Both the position numbers and the translations under genes were made by a program. A stretch of DNA of 64,000 bases from the NCBI GenBank assembly GCA_030403585.1, contig JAUEPE010000001.1, positions 124,001 to 188,000 on the forward strand. The letters run 5' to 3'. Below are positions 58,001 through 61,886 of this stretch, in pieces. The stretch is from Frankia sp. RB7. GTDB taxonomy: Bacteria; Pseudomonadota; Alphaproteobacteria; Rhizobiales; Xanthobacteraceae. The notes beneath the pieces are model-generated. The model saw nothing but the letters and a program-made list of their open reading frames with translations. It searched no databases and was not told the origin of the DNA. Numbering within the stretch: the first letter of the stretch is position 1; each line of letters starts with the position of its first letter.

Positions 58001-59715
58001 TCCGAACCGTGCGCGGAAATCGTGACGTCACCGGTGCCGTTGATGTTGGCGTGACCGTTGATATTGACGGTTGCTGTGGCGCTCGCTGCGATATAGCCGC
58101 CATTGATGCCCAGCACCGAAGCCGCCAGCGTCGCGCCGACCAGCGCGAAGTCACCGATGATCGAGCTCGTAAAACTCGATGTGGCGGTCGACGTCGCACC
58201 GATCGAGATGTCGCCGCCGGTAATCTGGCCGTCGACCGTAATGCTGGTGGTCGCCGTGGTTTGGCCTGACAGCTTGGTATCGCTCGCCGTAGCGGCAAGC
58301 GTGACACTGCCGCTGGTGAAGGTCGTTCCACCCGTATTGATCGCCTGAGCCAGGATCTTCGCCCCGCTGACGATGCTAATGGTCGGAGCGTCGATCTCGA
58401 CATTGATGGCGTTACCGACCGAATGCGTCTTGGTGGCACTGTCGAGGTTACGCGCGTCGATCACCGCATGCGCGGCCAGCGTGACCGAATTATCGGCCTG
58501 GACGAGATAGGTGGCGCCAGCACTCAGCGCCGCAATGGCGTTGGCGACCGAGGTGTTCGACAGCGTCACGCCGCTATCGCCCTGGCTCGTGTCACCGATG
58601 ACCACATCGGTCGGGTCGATCAACAGCGTGCCGGCGCGGCCGCTTGGCGCGCTGAGGTCGATCTTGACGCCGCTGCCGATGTCGATGACGCCGTTTCCGC
58701 TCAGCTCGACCAGGCCCGCATTGCCGGACGCGGAGCTGGCGTTGATCTTCGCGCCGCTCTTCACACTTACATCGTTGCCGGCCTTGACGAGGACGCCGCC
58801 GGCATCGGCGGTCTTGCTCGCCGTGTTCAGCCTCGCATTCTTGCCGATCTCGGCGTTGTTGCCGGCCACGACCGTGACCGTGCTCGGCGTCGTGGTCTTG
58901 CTCCGCGCGGTCAGCCGTCCGTTGACCGTCGCATTGTTCACGGCCCCGATATGGATCGAGCCGTTGCTCACGGTGATGGCGCTGGCGCTGCGCAGGCCCT
59001 TGGAATTGACGGAGGCGGCGAACTTCGCGGCGTGGTCGAGATTGGCGATGTCGCGCTGGCTGGCGCCGCCGACAAGGACGTTCTGCCCGGTCAGGCGCAC
59101 GCCGTCGATGGCATTGATCCGGCCGTAGATCCTGACATTGCCGTCCGGCGAGACCGGGAACGAGCCCGCCATCAGATTGCCGACCGCCGTGCCGTTGATC
59201 GCGCCGCCCGGGCCGACCAGGCTGTCGGTGAACTCGCGCGTCGGCGTCGTGACGTTGAGGCTGCCGGTGTTGACCGTGCCGCTGCGGCCGACGACGAAGC
59301 CCTTGGGATCGGCGAAGTAGACGTTACCGCCTATCTGGCCATTCATGTAGGAGTTCAGCGTGCCATTGACGTAGGCCGGCGCATCCCGAACGATGTTGAC
59401 GAGGTTCTGCGTGCCGGTCGGCAGTTGCAGATTGACGGTATTGCCCTGCCCGACGCCAAACTGCGAGAACGAGTTGAAGGCGCTATTGCCCGACACCGTC
59501 GACGTCGTGACGTTGGTGACACTGCCGGAGGTCTGCAGGCTGGTCCCGGTGCGGCCGTCCGGAACGATGACGTTCGCCGTCTGCGCCTGAAGGCGGACGC
59601 TGAACACCGGCATGAAGACCATCTGCATCGCGCAAAGCAGCGACATCGAACGGAAGCCTGCAAGTCCTTGCAGCATCCGCTCGTTGTTGTCTCGCCTCGC
59701 AGATGGTCTGCGCAT
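43027..59715 (-). CDS. Giant TpsA exoprotein, filamentous haemagglutinin / LktA-like adhesin
   Basis: A 5562-residue secreted beta-helix protein, the partner of the TpsB next to it. Residues 1-45 are an extended signal peptide (MSLLCAMQMVFMPVFS, VRLQAQ), about 46-160 is the TPS secretion domain (NSFSQFGVGQGNTVNLQ; APAYVNGTLNSYMNGQIGG; VYFADPKGFVVGRSG). The rest is a long Ser/Thr/Gly/Ala/Asn/Val-rich repeat structure. Near residues 4980-5280 are three tandem units of 114-115 residues. There are seven cysteine clusters, three of them vicinal CC, and a basic segment near the end (MRKQRRQGQRAGR). Probably a surface adhesin for cell-cell or root contact, by analogy. Starts at ATG 59715. Confidence 0.92.
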   Translation of the reverse strand: MRRPSARRDNNERMLQGLAGFRSMSLLCAMQMVFMPVFSVRLQAQTANVIVPDGRTGTSLQTSGSVTNVTTSTVSGNSAFNSFSQFGVGQGNTVNLQLPTGTQNLVNIVRDAPAYVNGTLNSYMNGQIGGNVYFADPKGFVVGRSGTVNTGSLNVTTPTREFTDSLVGPGGAINGTAVGNLMAGSFPVSPDGNVRIYGRINAIDGVRLTGQNVLVGGASQRDIANLDHAAKFAASVNSKGLRSASAITVSNGSIHIGAVNNATVNGRLTARSKTTTPSTVTVVAGNNAEIGKNARLNTASKTADAGGVLVKAGNDVSVKSGAKINASSASGNAGLVELSGNGVIDIGSGVKIDLSAPSGRAGTLLIDPTDVVIGDTSQGDSGVTLSNTSVANAIAALSAGATYLVQADNSVTLAAHAVIDARNLDSATKTHSVGNAINVEIDAPTISIVSGAKILAQAINTGGTTFTSGSVTLAATASDTKLSGQTTATTSITVDGQITGGDISIGATSTATSSFTSSIIGDFALVGATLAASVLGINGGYIAASATATVNINGHANINGTGDVTISAHGSERAEDPAIASSLLGSLTPLGAAAVVGKINGTVTANVASNATISAGGNLAIKAVNDATLNVSAVSASTSAQFVATVAYSTGSVSTTANVATGANLSAGTVHASGNTLKLTAINNNSFSTGATSIALSNPTSSGGIGGALAISDVTTSATATLGASLGTSASSRLNSSVVVEATSNTTSNSTMASTIVGTPALVNAIQEFVVSTASPGSIIADHMAGLMPLDFNLKFAAALSLANSTENATAAIAQNPSGGAPSIYASGNVAVVSNLVDQGVRSNATSSAITSDAAAGEGTAISASVAWGNFTHNSNAYIGGGTLINAANIAVDANTSMPITNSWLKWDGLAQVLGHLNGNLGVGGSILTSYANATADAGDTIGIAGSVNHFVVNNNTTAWVAGGATLVTTCTAACGSSWSATMDNNDVHTYDASLQIAATTTTASIDAAGNVGTLGFLPGNTSGGSSIGGSLNFVQFNTNTIAGVSDRATVRAANDIAVNAITSDQFVAVAPSSGKASGALALNGITSLGFLNNTTHASISNQATVYAPTLSVLAQQDLSVVSISGAVTVGGGSAVGVSVAYMGANADTAAYIGDNHSDIRPGVFSADDPFAGTSGGSGSVNVDNLGVSATTSGRITVAAVAAAISEPSLSNFAGKASAVGDAATGGAGGIAAGAAKIQQSSGESPEGFSIDLAGSSSVSDISLATSAYIANAQIDRYTTTGAVAASTVVQALNDTRLNNGAGSAAANLAGSDGGTSVALGAAIASAMSNNATRAYMSGVTSNNQSSVTVQAMNGGAETVVALGVSGSKGNSAALSASIGIITDSANAYIENSAITGASTGVNRAVEVDAYQTADIAIGGGALYASGGKAGVGLTMVYASISDPTGGKATDAHVRQTSISNYDTLLVLADNASVIAAGAASGGLATSGSALSGAIVVDEISPTTTAYINSGSTVTISVGGVTVLADSGSVSALDTVLDNLVKKSNSNQLASDTCTTSSGRENCVDFGAAALNGGTSNGPGGSIISVAGVITAAKNDIGASLVYDTIATTHSAYIANVILAGATANGRVTVSATDSSKIQSVTLGIGGSSGQFAGTAGLTISSITNTVSAAVGDSSSTTSNSSITALNVSVTASDNSSITGSAAVAAIAPSGGSAAGLALVNSNIANNVNAGVTGSKLAATGTVAVRASSNASISTVALGIAMSSQVGLAGSVATNLMGTNVTASIIDNIHGGADVKANNNVGVIAGNTDNVVVSAGALSISKGAGGFAGSMVTNQITGSTSAYISGANTKVDALGTSSTDTLSVNSGTLAHANDLSGFQAPTDSTPDLSETQDIVKGLAVVASSHQAVVTNVASLAAGSGINVMINPIASVLSGSTNAYISGASIDTRLTSAGLLPQIDVAASSFSYSGAFGAGIVPPTGTGGGGATVISTTMSRTTMATITNSTVGSLSSTTTPTVAGVTVKSNAGQDASSIGVGFNTGSVALNVFTATTEAYVDGGALTASSLTVNAKDTTGIYSAGGSAAYGSQAAAAAAFLVQVSSNRTEAYVGDEFHYQGNGAAHTTALNLSGALDVEANTIDRFQAYSVGGSLSTGTAAIAGMANIEIANNTTIAGVYDTTLQSTTGGAAGAVTINANEDVAIKEIAGAIAIGASGGGVGIGAAANVIVFKSQTIAESRNSDLDSSAAINVGALSTKEVLSYAVTAGVGGSVGIGATVGVIIIGTNTADADTQGQETGQLNQGGNGTIASVNNSTSSTPNSNCTQGHCPVASGTAGNPNNAHVSSTYDVSSVLTGGNDGVTAQIAGGNVTGTQVNVAAVSANATKMFLLGAGFGKNVGIGAGIGYTSVDSSVLANLSAVVSAPSVSVAAQVKDASTGPYSGQTINSEAVAGGAGLYFGADAAVAVGNVANTVTAQVGGQITGTGGNRLAVMAQDSSTQIVFTGGVTGGLAAIGASVATAGRSSSVAAKVLPDAVINVSTLAVGAQGAGTLSSTATALGGGIAAGVGADAEAHENSSVTADIGAGSTITTSATSVGTLVSASITPNLSSSSIGVAVGGGAVGVAVAQSTVGAQVTADIGDNTIFSGGAISVAAMALVPTGGITTYAWALAGGGGSLIGAQGSYAKASENATVSAYGGTGITLPDANVTIAAENDSAQYAEATGLSTGFLALGATVAQTSSSAHTYAYLGAPANMDATHLNDTGYTGILQITATGTDANVSNAMVGAGGTYAGAAAVATTSSTAVTNARFDGGTTDDTLYFGGLNVRAKHTTNYAASGDAYQASTAGVSGGSAQNDVNSTTTAEVGTHLIINSAGGDMDVIANDIVNQAGGGARSGSGGVFAGAAALSNSNVTQTVTTNIGAGTVLSLNDDPRTSTAVINIDAYNTLNTNDTVSLATAAFFAGGGAESDMTANATLTVNVNARELFSAGKIYIGTAAKMAASNNANASLYGAIAGVGASTNSWVHANQAVNLGDGSKVEAWGQINMYAGMSGDGTIFSTVQATATTVVYNNTVIPISTLYRGTANADDTTSLTLASTSSVLGVQNIYLGATQGQVTATGNGSNYNPYLDIFSAKNSDNHSHTSGTGDVALNGLVVAGINNDLTVTIELGASTPTLSTTSPYSTLSSTPELVSDVNHFNPVMSWNQQTVQYTVVSSFNPYTLIVNQLVSLTGLTDAQIRSRLATSTTTNPATMSPSGTDPTGDIQRQINTLIQQAPFTTDAAGNAFAFGDMLVSAGNVSILAQKLTGNSGTNPAAPAVIARSSPLIKVENQGLDFMDLSNLTVTDVSGGNITYRQIDHVDPDSHSNVTFTATPSASPRIDISATYNRLDAVTGQAVDQNGNALTSTPDIYLDGAITNNNGLLKITNNSGSVVASQAMNAATIQMVVPKGSFTFLGGLGSFKDTNGTVADQWASTEFKPGNDDTLTAVMAAATYLGAYGDYASSPHIAAGGNHPYFYYCCVDGNTGVLQTAANSTIFTARMLDLYYDGTSLYSAIFLPMGSGAPGNGNPNAGSVGSTSVLAQMEGPTVQTISTAPWERNTYTDQGVYSNTSYNYTTSSTDSQGNTTTTNHTSNFYSPFNCSGCGAYFQVINIQPAAITPITATAPLVQTANDAQIIGKAIIISASVININGTLQSGSSSNYSVNIGADALRDINALKSGTGLAQAQANAQHGVYWDIPVGDLTTSGTGDATIGAKYNVLTDQIVLNSVVQGSGGYIYLNGRIISTSTQDGQLQGKLVINGGSGTVSVNNSTGLQLVTNTINTGVTTPSVIEIVDQLKQKTTWYVFDPTAASSQQVSKYEINSVNANQFDATMLAARTGTAGVQYAPQTDMYYQWVDTATLDRASTSTQFDYGWHYTPDPITGQNWTRTVSLVSGVQQATGGGGSTGPQTSNYQEVVTATGSYYTPDDGRGAGLNTHSDKCCGADGQYNWYQEIYTHLTLTLTNTVKASNPINIQFNGGSTSTVAVNSNSSIVLNGSINNAQGTTSLTATGANSSITVGANANNPVISGTSVNLSAPGGIGTLGTNGVPIQVQLIGGSLTANSIDHDISIAAIGALSINQVVVAAAGQAPQGSVFLSAIGDINSASPYDVTHPVVIGKNIEIDSAAGAIGATSSVVNNASTLTNINPLVIQATGTVQTNGTVDGGVLDSSSATGAYIIQSKGDLRLGTIQSTGGPVFLEAAASDGNQASILNGRAAAGITAAESAHLQAVWANLDLLNGNPATAAVNSYQSMVTSAYDDYFQLKNIAFTNGSTYNPTSVGLTVLRAQVAAKLGIDPANVSTTDMQVEATTRFLRDQFLLGKISTDQLKSSLTTLLGAAPADPLATVFGSSLSTTLFAKLFDGVATANQRLPTNAALQTALNAYSASYTYTLASTETVYGIITAGAQWTQSQLAYTVSSSAVGAAPPPIDPNVAANISASQIMLYAPHGSVGNSAAPQTFTFTSVDSSSLSTDQRALLSSAGPGQLTVGAVTDPTTHVVTYTVSLSQQNLVVLDNPTAISANALSNVYLGSKNSLTLGGVTANYGPIAAAQANGIQVTGRGDVKLDAVTGITAAAGVTGVPVISGDIANLTLIAEHGNIGAPGTAGSNPATNANAIQIAFASPANDQLDQVSSGQGIYVKQTTGDLVLGNISAGNEIQLAATGSIYAEAGFSDRTAIHILGTDLDLRAGGNISFNGSTFQPLQVNISGAVTGSAGGDFSLLAVTGDLSVGTSGAYGSLTAGGAMTLNVPRGALTINADLTSDGVMQLLANRGMTFAAGTSSAPVVATSTSDGVTLVAATLSMGAYSAINAAGVISVTTTGDATIGQLNSSLPYAAAGNAPSIIVTAGGVASLGAIIDNGDGQTKFIASGSGAALSLSASNGIGTATDRFIFNAARLSASASAGGIYLKALTDTGASLLSAINGNVDILGTGGLTLDQVAAGTAVGASGSFSAITANGSIVIGTASSSGSQTIHASQNVTFNALASTGNAGDVGNINLTADNGFILAQTVTSGGATTLGSLSANGSTTLLAATTITGNTLAATTGSGLLTAGGPINWNVLNVGTTLGATASQGSITLQTAQSGGSQTIHAHDNVTFNALTTTGINGDAGNISVTADNGFILGQTTTVGGVVTQGSVAANGSATLIAAVSNTGHNLTATTGNAVLSGSVVHWDNLTAGGALSVTATAGGITVGTATSGGTQTLHAHDDIVFSQLTTTGIPGDAGDLIVKSDTGSLHGGSITANGDTRFDVAGAVSFDRISGEVVKMTSSGDLTINWVSVVRELDLAADTINVKGEQVRSNPPVPLVLNITGYNGGVAKYADISIDPDTIIVNNFRVVDANFLTDAHSVTILNGYVPGQLLLTTATEQVLLNNRTLAPSNGPALQLYQPDGVFTLSQIGNANVTNAYVVFYTGDISATVSNYGPSHACCSSYTGASMARNIAVDGEGHESIDTWLAQKSGGTFYQLGLSGHARLDALLSPRPVETIGSGPAVNVEGLSDMRKQRRQGQRAGRPGWKDAAIGAVTKPAMSRLAEAW
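43905..44930 (-). repeat. Three tandem 114-115-residue repeats in the TpsA C-terminal part
   Basis: The element coding for QTIHA(H/S) followed by (N/D)xVFNAL recurs with the conserved sequence gcgtggatcgtctgcgagcc at 44705, gcgtggatggtctgcgagcc at 44360 and gcatgcagggtctgcgtgcc at 44018, i.e. spacings of 345 and 342 bp. Between them NxTADNGFILxQT, a SLSANGSTTL segment and an LxATTGxA segment recur as well. The units lie inside the tpsA gene, in the same reading frame. Confidence 0.75.
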
Positions 59716-59786
59716 TTCAGGTCCTCTTCATCGGCATTGGCGCCGATCCACAACCGGGTGGGAGAATGATGGGAGATCGTCCCTGA

Positions 59787-60548
59787 TCAGAACTGGCCGG
59801 GCGGAAGCTTGAAGACGTCGGGGCTCTTGGCGTCGGCCACGTAGAACAGCAGCAGGCTCGTCGGCGTGAGCACGCGCTGGTTATTCTCCTTGTTCTCGAA
59901 CGTGCCCTGGAGCAGCAGGATCACTGAGCGATCCTTGGCGTCGCTGCCGCGGAACATCACGATGCCGCCGTTGACGGGCATGTTGACCGCGATGGAGTCC
60001 GGCTTGAAGCCCTCGCTGAGGAAGTGCGCGCGCAGGATGTTGGCGTTGGAGAACAGCTTCTCCGCCGTCATGGCCGCATCGGTCCCCTTGGACCAGACTG
60101 CGCCGATCTGGATCAGCGACTTGGACTTGTAGCCGAACACGTAGGAGAGCTCGGCTGTGCCGCCGTTCGGCAGCAGATCCGGAGCGGAGAGCAGCACGCT
60201 GTGGGTCAGCTCGGACGGATTGTCCTGCGACTTGATCGCGTCGGCCTTCGGGTTGAAATCCTTGGTGATCGCGGCGCGCGCGTCGGCCTCGTTCATGCCG
60301 AACTTGGCGGAGCGGAAACCGTCGATCGCCTTGATCTTGTCGTCGGCGGGGGCGGTCTCGCTCGCGGCAGCCGGTGCCGCGCCGGCGGGGGCTGCTGCTG
60401 CGGGCGACGCGCCTGCCGCGACCGCCTTCGGCGCCGCCGCGGCCTTCTGTTTGGGCGTCACGCCTTGTGCGCCTTGAGCCGCCAGCGGCCCGGCCGCAAA
60501 TGTGGTGAGAAGGCCGACAAGGGCCGGAACGAAGTAGATTTTGCGCAT
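59787..60548 (-). CDS. Periplasmic protein of unknown function upstream of tpsA
   Basis: A 253-residue exported protein from ATG 60548. It has a signal peptide (MRKIYFVPALVGLLTTFAAG, cleavage near PLAAQG), an Ala/Pro-rich linker (residues 25-80) and a compact domain of about 170 residues that begins DGFRSAKFGMNEADARAAI and ends VFKLPPGQF. I do not recognise a named family. It is 71 bp upstream of tpsA on the same strand, so it may be an accessory component of the secretion system or a periplasmic chaperone, by position only. Confidence 0.75.
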   Translation of the reverse strand: MRKIYFVPALVGLLTTFAAGPLAAQGAQGVTPKQKAAAAPKAVAAGASPAAAAPAGAAPAAASETAPADDKIKAIDGFRSAKFGMNEADARAAITKDFNPKADAIKSQDNPSELTHSVLLSAPDLLPNGGTAELSYVFGYKSKSLIQIGAVWSKGTDAAMTAEKLFSNANILRAHFLSEGFKPDSIAVNMPVNGGIVMFRGSDAKDRSVILLLQGTFENKENNQRVLTPTSLLLFYVADAKSPDVFKLPPGQF

Positions 60549-60842
60549 CGTAAACCTTCGAAACAAACCTGAAACAACAACTCAAAAATCGGTCGTCGCG
60601 AAATCGACTTCCCCGAACCGCCGCCGCAACCGAGACGGAAAATGCTGCAATGCCAGAAGGCCTTACAGAAGGTCACGAAGCAGACAACGATCGAAACAAG
60701 CGACTCTCTCGGCGCGTAGGAATACGGTATCGGACTGCCCGTGGCTGCGAATGAGGGTTCATAAGCGCACTTTTTCATCAATTGTGGCCGCCAGGCTTTC
60801 GCGTTATGCACAAGGTCAGGGACAACTTTTGCGAAACATTTC
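60549..60842. other. Divergent intergenic region, periplasmic protein / solute-binding protein
   Basis: 294 bp between the divergent starts. A plus-strand TTGTGG (about 60782) and TTATGC 16 bp later form a weak promoter candidate for the solute-binding protein. No ORF with family resemblance and no RNA gene is apparent. Confidence 0.4.
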
Positions 60843-61886
60843 ATGACTAAGCGGCCCGCTCCTGCCCGCGTTGTGCCGGCGGTCGCCCGCCGCGATTTCA
60901 TTCGCCTTGCGGGCGCAACCGCCGCGGGCTTCTTTGCGCTCGGCGCAACGTCGGATCGCATGCGGGTCGTCGCCACGATCACCAGCCTGGCGCTCGACGA
61001 CGAGCTGACCAGACGAAACATGAGCGAAAGCTCGACCACGCGCCTCGGTGCGCTGTTCGCGGGCCTGAGGCAGCGTGGCTGGGTCGAAGGGGTCAACTAC
61101 CGTTTCGAGATCCGCTCGAGTTTCGGCGGACCGGACAAGATGAAGGCCGCGGTCGCGGAGCTCATCGACCTCGGGCCGGATGTCATCCTCACCGGCTCGT
61201 CCATCGAAACCGCAGCCGTCATGGCCGCCACCAAGACCATCCCGATCATTTTCGCGACAGCCAACGACCCCGTCGGCAACGGTTTCGTTCAAAGCCTCGC
61301 TCATCCCGGAGGCAACGTCACGGGCTTCACCAGCAGCACCCCCGAGATGGGCGGCAAGTGGCTTCAGCTGATCAAGGAGGCCGTGCCGGATATCCAGCGC
61401 ATCGGAATCCTGTTCAACCCGGCGAGCACGCCTCGCGCCGGGCGCTTCTACCTTGACTCCGTCGAGCAGGAGGCAGCGGCCTCGGGCGTGACCGTGGTTC
61501 AAGCGCCGATCAACACGCCAGCCGAAATCGACGGCGCGATCGGCCGCTTCGCCGAGCCGCCCAAGGCCGCGATGATCTCGCTCGTCGACAGCTTTCTGGT
61601 GTCGAACCGGCAGGCGATCGTCGCAACGGCCGCGAAATATCGCGTGCCGATGATCTATCCGTTCCACTACTTCATGGATGCCGGCGGGCTGATGAGCTAC
61701 GGGCCGACGCTGGAGGTGCGCTCGGCCGATTACGTCGACCTCATCCTGCGCGGCACCAAGGCCGGCGATCTTCCGGTGCAATCGCCGCGGAAATACGAGC
61801 TCCTGATCAACCGCACCGTTGCCGGCGCGCTCGGGCTGACGATCCCGTTCACTCTGCTGGTGCGCGCCGACGAGATTCGCGAGTGA
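60843..61886 (+). CDS. Tat-exported ABC-type solute-binding protein (ABC_sub_bind family)
   Basis: A 347-residue periplasmic binding protein of the ABC_sub_bind/tryptophan-tyrosine-like family so abundant in bradyrhizobia. The N-terminus has a Tat motif, ARRDFIRLAG with Arg16-Arg17, and a hydrophobic stretch. The C-terminus carries the family pattern PRKYELLINRTVAGALGLTIP. No permease or ATPase gene lies beside it; instead its stop overlaps the start of a Cache-domain hybrid kinase (GTGA), so it may be the sensing partner of the kinase. Confidence 0.87.
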   Translation: MTKRPAPARVVPAVARRDFIRLAGATAAGFFALGATSDRMRVVATITSLALDDELTRRNMSESSTTRLGALFAGLRQRGWVEGVNYRFEIRSSFGGPDKMKAAVAELIDLGPDVILTGSSIETAAVMAATKTIPIIFATANDPVGNGFVQSLAHPGGNVTGFTSSTPEMGGKWLQLIKEAVPDIQRIGILFNPASTPRAGRFYLDSVEQEAAASGVTVVQAPINTPAEIDGAIGRFAEPPKAAMISLVDSFLVSNRQAIVATAAKYRVPMIYPFHYFMDAGGLMSYGPTLEVRSADYVDLILRGTKAGDLPVQSPRKYELLINRTVAGALGLTIPFTLLVRADEIRE

